This document shows positions 8,544 through 18,478 of a stretch of DNA of 64,000 nucleotides, piece by piece. The DNA is from Azospirillum brasilense (GTDB taxonomy: Bacteria > Pseudomonadota > Alphaproteobacteria > Azospirillales > Azospirillaceae), in assembly GCF_007827795.1 (NCBI RefSeq), contig NZ_VITI01000006.1, forward strand, positions 124,001 through 188,000, written 5' to 3'. The translations under genes were made by a program, and so were the position numbers. How positions within the stretch are numbered: position 1 is the stretch's first letter; each line of letters starts with the position of its first letter. A model generated the notes under the pieces. The model was not told the DNA's origin. It ran no database searches and was given only the letters and a program-made list of their open reading frames with translations.

Positions 8544-9434
8544 TTACGCCGGAAGGACCGGCACGTTGTCGATGAGGCGGGCCTTGCCCATCCAAGCGGC
8601 GGCCAGCAGGCGCGCCCGACGTTCCACGCGGCTCACCGGCTCCAATGTGTCGGCGTCGCGCAGCTCGACATAGTCGATGGAGCCGAAACCGGCGGCGGTG
8701 ATGCGAGCCCGCACCGCCTCCAGCACCGTCGCGGCCTCGGCACCGCCGGCCAGCGCCGAGGCGGCGTCGAGGAGCGCGCGGTTCAGCTCCGGCGCGCGGG
8801 CGCGCTCGTCAGCGGACAGATAGGCGTTGCGCGACGACATGGCGAGCCCGTCGGCCTCCCGCACCGTCGGCAGCCCCTCCACCCGCACCGGGATGTCGAG
8901 GTCGCGGGCGAAGCGGCGGATGACCATGAGCTGCTGGTAATCCTTCTCCCCGAACACCGCCACGTCGGGCTGGGCCTGGAGGAACAGCTTCGTCACGACC
9001 AGGGCGACGCCACCGAACATCTGGGGCCGGAAGGTGCCGCACAGCCCCTCCGCCGGGCCGCCGACCGAGATGGCCGTGGCGAATCCCTCCGGATACATCG
9101 CGCGCACGGTGGGGGCGTAGAGCAGATGGCAGCCCGCCGAGGCGAGCTTGCGCGAATCCCCGGCCTCGTCACGCGGGTAGCGGTCGAAGTCCTCGTGCGG
9201 GGCGAACTGGGTGGGGTTGACGAAGACGCTGGCGACCACTTGGTCGGCCAGTTCACACGCGCGGCGCACCAAAGCGAGATGGCCGTCGTGCAGCGCGCCC
9301 ATGGTCGGCACCAGGGCCACCGTCTTGCCGTCGCGGTGCCAAGCGGTAACCTGGGCGCGGAGATCGTCCACGCTGCGGACGACCGGCAAGGGCAGATCCG
9401 ACTCCGGCGGGCGGGCGGCGGCGAGGGAGGTCAT
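8544..9434 (-). CDS. panC: Pantoate--beta-alanine ligase
   Basis: Last step of pantothenate synthesis: ATP-dependent joining of pantoate and beta-alanine in the cytoplasm. The 296 residues contain the nucleotidyltransferase signature PTMGALHDGHLALV, the FVNPTQFAPHEDFDRYPR loop, VFGEKDYQQL and a GLAMSSRN motif, all diagnostic of PanC. It lies 140 nt upstream of gabD on the same strand but is functionally unrelated to it. panB is not in the window. Confidence 0.95.
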   Translation of the reverse strand: MTSLAAARPPESDLPLPVVRSVDDLRAQVTAWHRDGKTVALVPTMGALHDGHLALVRRACELADQVVASVFVNPTQFAPHEDFDRYPRDEAGDSRKLASAGCHLLYAPTVRAMYPEGFATAISVGGPAEGLCGTFRPQMFGGVALVVTKLFLQAQPDVAVFGEKDYQQLMVIRRFARDLDIPVRVEGLPTVREADGLAMSSRNAYLSADERARAPELNRALLDAASALAGGAEAATVLEAVRARITAAGFGSIDYVELRDADTLEPVSRVERRARLLAAAWMGKARLIDNVPVLPA

Positions 9435-9598
9435 GGCGGGTGCTCCACAGGCGTCATAAACGGCGCTGGGATAAACCGCCGGCCCGGCGCTGTCCAGTCA
9501 TGGAATTAACCGGCAGCGCCCGAATTTGAAATTTATCCATCCGGCGGGCGGGCCGGCGGGCGGGAGGGGCCGCGGAGCCCGCCCCGCCCGTGGAAGGG

Positions 9599-9763
9599 TC
9601 AACGCATCAGCGTGACGACGACCAGATAGGTCAGGTTCACCCAGGCGCCGAGCGTGGCCAGGAGGACCAGGGTGGCCGGAGACAGGACCACCGAACCGAG
9701 GATCACGACGAGCGCCACGACCAGCAGGCCGAGGGCGAGAAGGGTCACGCGCGTATCTTCCAT
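9599..9763 (-). CDS. Small two-helix membrane protein, FNR-type box upstream
   Basis: A 54-residue protein starting MEDTRVTLLALGLL with two hydrophobic segments (about residues 7-28 and 31-52) separated by a short turn containing S and P. I do not recognise a family. GGAAG lies about eight nt before the ATG. An FNR/FixK-type box (TTGAT-TCAG-ATCAG on this strand) lies about 76 nt upstream, where an activator of an oxygen-responsive promoter would sit. A role in low-oxygen physiology is a guess from that site. Confidence 0.55.
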   Translation of the reverse strand: MEDTRVTLLALGLLVVALVVILGSVVLSPATLVLLATLGAWVNLTYLVVVTLMR

Positions 9764-9832
9764 GTCACTGCTTCCAGATGATTGAGCAAATCGGATGTTG
9801 GAAGCGATAGACGAAAACCCCACGCGCTGTAG

Positions 9833-9846
9833 CTGATCTGAATCAA
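9833..9846 (-). promoter_or_regulatory. FNR/FixK-type box
   Basis: On the minus strand this reads TTGAT-TCAG-ATCAG, nine of ten defined bases of TTGAT-N4-ATCAA. Its centre is about 76 nt before the start of the small membrane protein, leaving room for a class II promoter. The four-base spacer and most of the core are identical to the box before bfd at 22724-22737. Confidence 0.45.
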
Positions 9847-9995
9847 CTGCGGCGGCGTTCGTCTCAAAAAGGCACGCGCAAATGGGCAGGAGTTCCGGAC
9901 GGCATCATGCCTCCAGCACATGCCGGCGCAACCTGCGCGACGGCTCATTACTGGCGAATTCCAACGATGTACCGGAGAAAGGGCGGTGTTTGGGA

Positions 9996-10070
9996 TGGTG
10001 GGCGCAGTAGGGATTGAACCTACGACCCCACCCGTGTGAAGGGTGTGCTCTCCCGCTGAGCTATGCGCCC
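9996..10070 (-). tRNA. tRNA-Val (CAC), copy 1
   Basis: Minus-strand tRNA of 75 nt including an encoded CCA. The acceptor arm GGGCGCA pairs with TGCGCCC, the D arm contains AGCTCAGCGGGAGAGC, and the T arm contains GGTTCAATCCC. The anticodon loop TTCACAC sits on a CACCC/GGGTG stem, giving anticodon CAC (valine, GUG). It is identical to copy 2 at 10203-10277. Confidence 0.96.
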
Positions 10071-10202
10071 ATCCCAAAGAAACAACCGCTGACGCACCGC
10101 GGAGACGGAAATACGAGGCCCGACGGACCCCGATCCTGACCGGCCCTTAAGGTGGAGGGGATGGTACCATCCGCAAAGCCCATGAACCACCGGACTTTGG
10201 GA

Positions 10203-10277
10203 TGGTGGGCGCAGTAGGGATTGAACCTACGACCCCACCCGTGTGAAGGGTGTGCTCTCCCGCTGAGCTATGCGCCC
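10203..10277 (-). tRNA. tRNA-Val (CAC), copy 2
   Basis: Same 75-nt minus-strand tRNA as at 9996-10070, with the same anticodon loop TTCACAC and an encoded CCA. The first bases beyond both ends (TGGGA side and ATCCC side) are also conserved, suggesting a tandem duplication. The 132-bp gap between the copies holds no ORF that I can support. The pair is probably co-transcribed. Confidence 0.96.
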
Positions 10278-10436
10278 ATCCCAGTAAAACCGCGTCGGCA
10301 TCAGGCTCGTTTCGCTGTCGCGTCGTTGCCACCGCTGCGGTGAGGCGGGTTTCTAAAGGCCCCGCCCCCTCCTGTCAAGCACCTGTTTCACACCAATATC
10401 AAAGAAGCCCTTCCGCTCGGAGCCCCCGATGAGCCA

Positions 10437-11348
10437 ATGGACATGACGCACCGGACCGCGCTTCCCACCCAGCCTCCTATCAAGCGTCCCTCGGCCGCCC
10501 TCGTCGCCGGCCTCATCGCAGGAATGTGCGCGGCGTTCGCCGGACTGTTCCCCCTGCCCGCCCTGGCGCAGCGCTGGCAGTTGGACTACCGCGTCCATGT
10601 CGGCGGCGTGGCCGTCCTCGACGCGTGGGCGGAACTGACCCTGACCGAGGGCCGCTACAGCGTCCAGGTCAACGCCGCGACGGACGGCTTTCTGGGGCGG
10701 CTGTTCCCCTGGGACACCCAATCGCTCAGCGTCGGCACGGTCCGGCCCGACGGCGTCGCCCCGATCCGCCACACCCAGTCCGGCGTTCTGCGCGGCTCCC
10801 CCCGGACCGTCACCTTGGACTACGGCCCGGACGGCAGCGTCCGCACGCAGGTCTCCCCGCCCCCGGAAGAGGAGGACCGCGCCCCCGTCCCCGAAGCGCT
10901 CAGCCGGCAGACCCGTGATCCGTTGAGCGGCGTCGTGGAACTGCTGCTCGCCACGCTTCACGGCGGGGGATGCCAGCGCACCGTGCCCATTTATGACGGG
11001 CGTCGCCGTTACGACATGATTTTCACGGACCGGGGAATGACCATGGTCGGGATGTCGCGCCATTCGGTGTTTTCGGGCGCGGCGCGGCAATGCCGGGTGT
11101 CCCACACGCCGATCGCCGGCTACGAGCGCACGCCACGCCAACCCTTCTGGCAACGCGGTGGAAACCGGGAGGAGCGCCCGCCCGTCGATCTGTGGATCGC
11201 TCCCGTGGAGGGGGCCGGCCCGCCCCTGCCCGTCCGGCTGGAGACCGACAGCGGATTCGGCGGGGTGGTCGTCCACCTCACCGCCGTGCGCAAGACCGAC
11301 CAGACGGCGGAGCGTCCCGCCGGGCCGGTGCCGTCACCGCTTCGTTGA
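10437..11348 (+). CDS. Exported DUF3108 protein
   Basis: 303 residues with a clear signal peptide: basic start, hydrophobic segment at about 21-42 and ALA cleavage before QRW. The remainder matches DUF3108 in style: WQLDYRVHVGGVAVLDAWAEL, DGFLGRLFPW, a conserved DPLSGVVELL, and a C-terminal WIAPVEG..LPVRLE. DUF3108 proteins are periplasmic beta-rich proteins of unknown function, often linked to envelope biology. The start could also be the ATG two codons later; neither has a strong ribosome site. It is convergent with the next gene with only four nt between the stops. Confidence 0.75.
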   Translation: MDMTHRTALPTQPPIKRPSAALVAGLIAGMCAAFAGLFPLPALAQRWQLDYRVHVGGVAVLDAWAELTLTEGRYSVQVNAATDGFLGRLFPWDTQSLSVGTVRPDGVAPIRHTQSGVLRGSPRTVTLDYGPDGSVRTQVSPPPEEEDRAPVPEALSRQTRDPLSGVVELLLATLHGGGCQRTVPIYDGRRRYDMIFTDRGMTMVGMSRHSVFSGAARQCRVSHTPIAGYERTPRQPFWQRGGNREERPPVDLWIAPVEGAGPPLPVRLETDSGFGGVVVHLTAVRKTDQTAERPAGPVPSPLR

Positions 11349-11352
11349 AGGA

Positions 11353-11661
11353 TCAGGCGCGCCCGACGCTGCCGCTGCAGGCGGTGGGATGATAAAGCAG
11401 TTCGGCCATGGGCCTCTCGGCCAGCGCCTGTTCGCACAAGCGGTTGAACTCGTCCATCTTGCGCTGGAGGTCGCTGTGGTGAGCCATCATCCGATCGAAG
11501 TCGGCGGTGGCCGAGTCGATCTGACTGTTGGCCGGAGCGTGGGTGGCGATGTGGGCTTCGATGGACAGGGCTTCGATGGACAGGGCGTCGGCGGACAGGG
11601 CGTCGGCGGACAGGGTCTTGCCGGTCTGGGTCTTACCGGGGAAGGCAAGGATCTGGGCCAT
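11353..11661 (-). CDS. Small protein with pentad repeats and a CtrA-type box upstream
   Basis: 102 residues, unrecognised. Residues 16-36 are built of four five-residue units of the form ALSAD or ALSIE, encoded by a tandem 15-bp DNA repeat. A helical part follows with a heptad-like stretch (FDRMMAHHSDLQRKMDEFNRLCEQ) and an end MAELLYHPT. No signal peptide or membrane segment is visible. AAGGAG lies seven nt before the ATG at 11661, so translation is well supported. A perfect TTAA-N7-TTAA box lies about 70 nt upstream, suggesting control by CtrA and hence a link to motility, surface or cell-cycle functions. Confidence 0.65.
   Translation of the reverse strand: MAQILAFPGKTQTGKTLSADALSADALSIEALSIEAHIATHAPANSQIDSATADFDRMMAHHSDLQRKMDEFNRLCEQALAERPMAELLYHPTACSGSVGRA
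11550..11613. repeat. Tandem 15-bp repeat inside the small protein gene
   Basis: About four in-frame copies of a 15-bp unit, two ending GCTTCGATGGACAGG and two GCGTCGGCGGACAGG. They encode the pentads IEALS and ADALS on the minus strand. Copy-number change would add or remove five residues without a frameshift. Confidence 0.7.
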
Positions 11662-11730
11662 CGGGTGTCTCCTTCGCTCACCACCATTCGATGCACCCAT
11701 CCAACTACATTTACCTTTCGTTAGCCACCG

Positions 11731-11745
11731 TTAATCTCTCGTTAA
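11731..11745 (-). promoter_or_regulatory. Perfect CtrA-type box (TTAA-N7-TTAA)
   Basis: TTAA at 11731-11734 and TTAACC at 11742-11747 with exactly seven bases between. It lies 70-85 nt before the start of the small repeat protein gene at 11661. An extra TTAG just left of it may be a further half-site. Confidence 0.5.
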
Positions 11746-11806
11746 CCATGACAAGAAGGAGACCTACGGCGAAGCCCCCGCTGGATGCGGCAACCCGGCC
11801 GTCCGC

Positions 11807-12502
11807 TCAGCCGCCCAGCCGCCGCAGGGCGTCCGGCAGGTCCGCGATGCGATCGAGCAGGATGTCGGCGCCCAGCTCCTGCACCGGCATGCGGGGATAA
11901 CCGTAGGTCATCGCCACCACCGGGACCCCGGCGGCGCGGGCGGCCTTCACGTCGTTGCGGTTGTCCCCCACCATCGCGGCGCTGCCGCCGCCCAGCGCCT
12001 CGACCACCCAGGACAGATGGCGCCCGTCCGGCTTCTTCACCGGCAGCGTGTCGCCGCCGGCCAGCGCGGAGAACAGGGGCGAGAGGCCCAGCGCCTCCAG
12101 CAATTTCCGGGTGATCCGTTCCGGCTTGTTGGTGCACAGCCCCAGTTTCACCCCACCCTCCGCCAGCGCCGCCAGGGTTTCCGGCACGCCGGGATAGAGC
12201 ACCGGGGGCTCGTCGTCCTGGAAATAGGCGTCGAGGTAATCGTCGAGGGCCGACCGCAGAGCATCCTCGGTCAGGGCGTCGCCGGTCGCCGCGAAAGCCT
12301 GCCGGACGAGGGCGGCCGACCCGTCGCCCACCATGCCGCGCACCTGCGCTTCGCTGAGGCTGGGCCGCGCGAAGCGGGACAGGGTGCGATTCAGGACGCG
12401 GGTCATGTCCCGCGCGCTGTCGATCAGCGTGCCGTCCAGGTCGAAGACGACCGCGGCGAAGGGAATGGTGGCGGACATGGCGGACATCGGCACGAGTTCC
12501 AT
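11807..12502 (-). CDS. gph: HAD phosphatase, probable phosphoglycolate phosphatase
   Basis: 231-residue HAD-superfamily hydrolase. Motif I is FDLDGTLIDSA near the N-terminus. Motif II is CTNKP, followed by a conserved lysine in PVKKPDGRH, and motif III is MVGDNRNDV. The helical cap after motif I and the overall length match Gph, which removes phosphoglycolate formed during DNA repair or oxygenation. Three in-frame ATGs (12502, 12487, 12478) are possible and none has a strong ribosome site, so the start is uncertain by a few codons. Substrate is a family inference. Confidence 0.8.
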   Translation of the reverse strand: MELVPMSAMSATIPFAAVVFDLDGTLIDSARDMTRVLNRTLSRFARPSLSEAQVRGMVGDGSAALVRQAFAATGDALTEDALRSALDDYLDAYFQDDEPPVLYPGVPETLAALAEGGVKLGLCTNKPERITRKLLEALGLSPLFSALAGGDTLPVKKPDGRHLSWVVEALGGGSAAMVGDNRNDVKAARAAGVPVVAMTYGYPRMPVQELGADILLDRIADLPDALRRLGG

Positions 12503-12792
12503 GATAGTCCAAAGGCGAGCGGCACCCCGTTCGATAGCACGCCCCTCCTCCGACGGCGCCCCCTTGTTCCGGCAACACGCCCCCGGCATAGGCCCTTCGG
12601 TGCCGCTGGCGCGGCGTGCGTACACCCTCGGGCCGCGTTTTGTGTATGTCAGATTGACACAAAAGTTGACTTGGGGTCCTGGCGCCGGATGTGGCACTCA
12701 ATGCTTGAGCACAGACCGTTTGCCCGGATTTTGATGCGTACGCTTTTCCACCCCTTTGCCATAACCCGTTTCCAATACTGCAGGGATATCCG

Positions 12793-14148
12793 ATGACTCA
12801 GCACCGCCCGCTCGCCTGCGTCATTCTCGCCGCCGGCAAAGGCACCCGCATGAAGTCGGACCTGCCGAAGGTCCTGCACCGCGTCGCCGGCCAACCGATG
12901 GTCGGCCATGTGCTGTCCGCGGTGAGGGCGCTCGACCCCGACCATGTGGTCGTGGTGGTTGGCCCCGGCATGGACAATGTGGCCGACGCCGTCGCCCCCT
13001 ACCCCACCGCCGTCCAGCACGAGCAGCGCGGCACCGCCGACGCCGTGCGCGCTGCCTTCGGCCTGCTGGAGGGATTCGACGGCGACGTGGTGGTGCTCTA
13101 CGGCGACACGCCGCTGGTCACGCCGGACACGCTGCGCGCCATGGTCGCCGCCCGCCGCCAAGCGAGCGACCCGGCGGTCGTCGTCCTGGGCATGCGCCCC
13201 GACGATCCCGGCGCCTACGGCCGCCTGATCCTGAACGCCCGCGGCGGGCTGGAGAAGATCGTCGAGTATCTCGACGCCTCCGAGGAGGAGCGCCAGGTCA
13301 CCCTGTGCAACGCCGGGCTGATGGCCTTCGACGGGTCGCGGATGTTCGACCTGATCAGCCGGATCGGCAACGCCAACGCCAAGAGCGAATACTATCTCAC
13401 CGACGTGGTGCAGATCGCCCGCAGCAACGGCATGGCCTGCGCGGTGGTCGAGGCTGCCCCGGCGGAGGTCGTCGGCGTGAACTCCCGCGCCGAACTGTCG
13501 GAGGTGGAGAAGCTGATCCAGCGCCGCCTGCGCAAGGCCGCCATGGACAACGGCGCCACCCTGACCGACCCGGACAGCGTCACCTTCTGTGTGGACACCC
13601 GCCTCGGCCGCGACGTGATCGTCGGCCCGCACGTGGTGTTCGGCCCCGGCGTGGTCGTCGCCGACCGGGTCGAGATCAAGGCCTTCAGCCATCTGGAGCA
13701 GGTGCGGGTGGACAGCGGCGCCCAGGTCGGCCCCTATGCCCGCCTGCGTCCGGGGGCGGAGATCGGTCCCGACGCCCACATCGGCAACTTCGTCGAGATC
13801 AAGAACGCGAAGATCGAGGCCGGGGCCAAGGTCAACCACTTGACCTACATCGGCGACGCGCGGGTGGGGGCGAAGGCCAACATCGGCGCCGGGACCATCA
13901 CCTGCAATTACGACGGCTACGCCAAGAGCCACACCGACATCGGCGCCGGGGCCTTCATCGGCTCCAACACCGCGCTGGTGGCTCCGGTCAGGGTGGGCGA
14001 CGGCGCGATCATCGGGGCGGGCAGCGTGGTCACCACCGACGTCGAGGGCGACGCGCTGGTCGTGGCGCGCGGGCGCCAGCAGGCTTACACCGGCTGGGCC
14101 AAGCGTTTCCGCGAACGGAAGCAAAACGAGAAAGCGAAAAAGGCGTAA
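12793..14148 (+). CDS. glmU: Bifunctional GlcNAc-1-P uridyltransferase / GlcN-1-P acetyltransferase
   Basis: 451 residues making UDP-GlcNAc for peptidoglycan and LPS. The N-terminal pyrophosphorylase domain (about 1-230) opens with LAAGKGTRMKSDLPKVLHR. The C-terminal half is a left-handed beta-helix of hexapeptide repeats with the acetyltransferase signature HLTYIGDARVG and NYDGY. Both activities are intact. glmS follows 57 nt downstream in the same direction, so the pair forms the amino-sugar operon. The upstream gap contains an inverted repeat TGTCA-GAT-TGACA at 12647-12659 of unknown meaning. Confidence 0.97.
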   Translation: MTQHRPLACVILAAGKGTRMKSDLPKVLHRVAGQPMVGHVLSAVRALDPDHVVVVVGPGMDNVADAVAPYPTAVQHEQRGTADAVRAAFGLLEGFDGDVVVLYGDTPLVTPDTLRAMVAARRQASDPAVVVLGMRPDDPGAYGRLILNARGGLEKIVEYLDASEEERQVTLCNAGLMAFDGSRMFDLISRIGNANAKSEYYLTDVVQIARSNGMACAVVEAAPAEVVGVNSRAELSEVEKLIQRRLRKAAMDNGATLTDPDSVTFCVDTRLGRDVIVGPHVVFGPGVVVADRVEIKAFSHLEQVRVDSGAQVGPYARLRPGAEIGPDAHIGNFVEIKNAKIEAGAKVNHLTYIGDARVGAKANIGAGTITCNYDGYAKSHTDIGAGAFIGSNTALVAPVRVGDGAIIGAGSVVTTDVEGDALVVARGRQQAYTGWAKRFRERKQNEKAKKA

Positions 14149-14205
14149 TATTGCCCCGGTTGACCGTTCACCCGGCCCCGGCCATCATTCAGGAGTTGCA
14201 GGTTC

Positions 14206-16032
<1,827 letters not shown>

Positions 16033-16063
16033 GGCGGCCCGGTCGAACCAGGTCCCGCCAAGG

Positions 16064-16098
16064 AAAAGCCCCCGTCCATCCGGCGGGGGCTTTTCGTT
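16064..16098. terminator. Bidirectional terminator after glmS
   Basis: An 11-bp perfect stem (AAAAGCCCCCG at 16064-16074, complement at 16084-16094) with a T-rich tail on both strands. It lies between the convergent glmS and DUF882 genes and can serve both. Confidence 0.88.
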
Positions 16099-16116
16099 TT
16101 CCGTTCGGGAGGCCGC

Positions 16117-16704
16117 TCAGGACGCCCAGTAACGCTTCGGACCGACGTCCACATGGACGAAGTTGCTGTCCGGATAATAGCCCACCCCGCCCCCGCGCAG
16201 GCTGAGCGCCGCGCGCTGCAGACTGCGCAACGGCAGGCCGGGCACCCGCAGGTCGATGGCCTTGCCCTGCATGTGGAAGCTGTTCTGGGCGACCCCGCTG
16301 CCGTCCTGCTCGCGCAGCCAGGCGTTGGATTCGGGGGAGCGGTAGCCGGAGATGATGTGCACCGGCGTCTTGCCGCCGACCTTGCGGGTCAGCGCGTGGA
16401 GCAGATCGAGCAGCTTGGGGTCGATGGGGTGCACGGCCCCGGTGCGGTGGTCGCGCAGCAGGTGGTTGATCTCGCGCAGCCCGTCGCGTTGGTAGCGGCC
16501 CTTGGACCAGTATTCCGCCCGCACCCGCTCCCCGGTGTGGAGGTTGAGCAGGACCAATTGCCGCGGCGGAGCGCGCAACGCCGCCTCCGACACCTCCGGG
16601 GCCATCACCATCCCGGCGGCGGCCGTCGCCAGACCGATGCGCAACAGTTCCCTCCGGCCGAGCTTGGCTGCTGGGGTCGGTTGGAATTTGGCCTCGGTCA
16701 TCAT
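16117..16704 (-). CDS. Tat-exported DUF882 / YcbK-type peptidase M15 protein
   Basis: 195 residues with a twin-arginine signal (GRRELLRIGLATAAAG, about residues 17-32). A DUF882 domain related to zinc D,D-peptidases of family M15 follows. The zinc-site motifs are present: SGYRSPESNAWLR, HMQGKAIDLR and FVHVDVG. It probably cuts or remodels peptidoglycan in the periplasm. Two adjacent ATGs (16704, 16701) exist; GGAGG ends one nt before the first and four before the second, so the second may be the true start. It converges on glmS through a shared terminator. Confidence 0.83.
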   Translation of the reverse strand: MMTEAKFQPTPAAKLGRRELLRIGLATAAAGMVMAPEVSEAALRAPPRQLVLLNLHTGERVRAEYWSKGRYQRDGLREINHLLRDHRTGAVHPIDPKLLDLLHALTRKVGGKTPVHIISGYRSPESNAWLREQDGSGVAQNSFHMQGKAIDLRVPGLPLRSLQRAALSLRGGGVGYYPDSNFVHVDVGPKRYWAS

Positions 16705-17041
16705 GCCTCCATGGGATCCCGAACGGGTCGACGCGCAAAGCGCCCCTTTTTGTCCGACGCCTTTTGGCGGCAGCGCCCCCGCTTCTGTCAAGAAACCAAT
16801 GGTTAACGACTTTAAAACGCCCGTCCTTCCTGGGCTTGCCAGGGTGGCCCTGAGGCGGCCGGAAACGCGGTGGGATGCGTTACAGGGGTGAAATACAGCA
16901 GACCGCGCTCCCGATTCGCCCGAGTCCCCCGCCGGAACCGATCGTGACAAGAGCAGGGCAAAAAACGGCAACCATAAGGGGTACTGCCGCGGCCTTTGCC
17001 GTTTAGCCTTCGGTAAGGAATCTACCCCCATAGTTTGAGTA
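16705..17041. other. Divergent intergenic region (337 bp)
   Basis: It separates the DUF882 gene from the pentapeptide gene and should hold both promoters. I see GGTTAACGACTTTAAAAC near 16805, whose TTAA half-sites are only five bases apart and so do not fit a CtrA box. No ORF or RNA gene can be supported. Confidence 0.5.
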
Positions 17042-18391
17042 GTGGAAACAACCCCCGTCAGATTCCTGCCCGTGTCCCCCGTCGCCACAGCCCCCGCGCC
17101 GGCTCCCTCCTATCTTCGGCCCGATCAACTGGCCGAGGTGCTGGACCGGCATGCCCGCTGGATCAAGGGCCAGCCGGGCGGCGCGCGCGCCAATCTGGTG
17201 CTGGCCGACCTGGAGGGCGCCGATCTGGCGCAGCGTGACCTGCGCGGCGCGCGGCTGGTCGGGGCGAAGCTGGCGCGCTGCCGGCTCAGCGGCACCAATC
17301 TGGCCGGCGCCGACCTGTTCGGCGTGGACCTGCGCGACGCGGACATCACGCGCGCCAACCTGATGCAGACGGACTTGCGCGGCGCCCGGTTGCGCTCCGC
17401 CGACTTCTCGAACGCCAATCTGCGCGACGCCGACCTGCGCGCCGGCACGCTGGAGCCGGGGGGCACCGCCCGCCGCGGCACCGGCCCGGACGCCCATCCG
17501 GACGCCCAGGACGCCGAGGCCATCCGGCAAAGCCACCGGACCGCCCTGGCCCGCCTTCAGGGTGGCGCCACGGCGGAGGGCGGCATTCCGACCGACCTGA
17601 CCGGCGCCGTGCTGGCCGGTGCCAACCTGACGGAAGCCGACCTGTGCGGGGCGGTGCTTCAGAACGCCGACCTGACCGGCGCGGTGCTGACCGACGCCAA
17701 CCTGTCCGGGGCGCGGCTGAACGGGGCCAACCTGAGCGGCGCCCTGCTGGACGGCTGCACCTTCGACAACGCCGATCTGGTCGGCACGCGGATGGTCGAT
17801 TGCGACCTTTCCCGAGCCAAGCTCGGCTCCGCCTGCCTGACCCGCCCGATCGACAGCATGGGGTCGGAAATCCAGCGGGCGATCTTCGACCATGAGCGCT
17901 GGATCGACAGCGTCGGCCAGCGCGGGGAGCGCGCCGATCTGGACGGCACCGACCTCAGCCGCGCCGACCTGCGCGGGGTCAATCTCAGCGCGGCCTCGCT
18001 GCGCGGCGCCAACCTGTCCGACGCGGCGCTGACCGGCGCCCGGCTGATGATGGCCGACCTGTCCGGCGCCAATCTGGAGCACGCGAACCTGATGGGGGCC
18101 GACCTGTGCGGCGCCAACCTCAGCTTCGCCCGGCTGACCGGTGCCGATCTGACGCGGGTCAACCTCGGGCCGGCGGAGATCAAGGACCCCAGCGGACGGC
18201 CCACCGGCCGCTCCTGGGCCGCCAATCTGATGGGTGCGGATCTGCGGCAGGCGATGCTGACCGATTCCCGCATGGTCCAGGCCAATCTGACCGACGCCGA
18301 TTTGGAGAACGCCGACCTGGACGGGGCCGATCTGACCGGCGCGAAGCTCCAACGCGCCCATTTCAAGGGCAAGGCGCCGCGGCGGCGCTGA
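17042..18391 (+). CDS. Long pentapeptide-repeat protein (no PilZ domain)
   Basis: 449 residues dominated by A(D/N)LXX repeats that form a right-handed quadrilateral beta-helix. The repeats fall in two blocks (about 45-150 and 190-440). Before each main block is a short motif with H..W: DRHARWIKGQPG near residue 37 and HERWIDSVGQRG near 284. The same layout occurs in the paralogue at 48679-50160, which adds a PilZ domain. The start is an apparent GTG with no strong ribosome site; a GTG at 17072 is an alternative. Cytoplasmic by sequence; function unknown, probably a binding scaffold. Confidence 0.8.
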   Translation: METTPVRFLPVSPVATAPAPAPSYLRPDQLAEVLDRHARWIKGQPGGARANLVLADLEGADLAQRDLRGARLVGAKLARCRLSGTNLAGADLFGVDLRDADITRANLMQTDLRGARLRSADFSNANLRDADLRAGTLEPGGTARRGTGPDAHPDAQDAEAIRQSHRTALARLQGGATAEGGIPTDLTGAVLAGANLTEADLCGAVLQNADLTGAVLTDANLSGARLNGANLSGALLDGCTFDNADLVGTRMVDCDLSRAKLGSACLTRPIDSMGSEIQRAIFDHERWIDSVGQRGERADLDGTDLSRADLRGVNLSAASLRGANLSDAALTGARLMMADLSGANLEHANLMGADLCGANLSFARLTGADLTRVNLGPAEIKDPSGRPTGRSWAANLMGADLRQAMLTDSRMVQANLTDADLENADLDGADLTGAKLQRAHFKGKAPRRR

Positions 18392-18478
18392 CTCGCCTGC
18401 CTTCGTTCCACGACCGTCATCATCCCGCAAAGGACCGCGGCGCATAGTGCGGCACCTCGATCCGCCGGACGGTCCGCC

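Noticed and set aside
12691..12706. TGGCAC...GCTTG before glmU resembles a sigma-54 promoter.
   Set aside because: The GG and GC pairs are eight bases apart instead of ten.
16802..16818. Two TTAA half-sites before the DUF882 gene.
   Set aside because: They are five bases apart, not seven, so they do not make a CtrA box.
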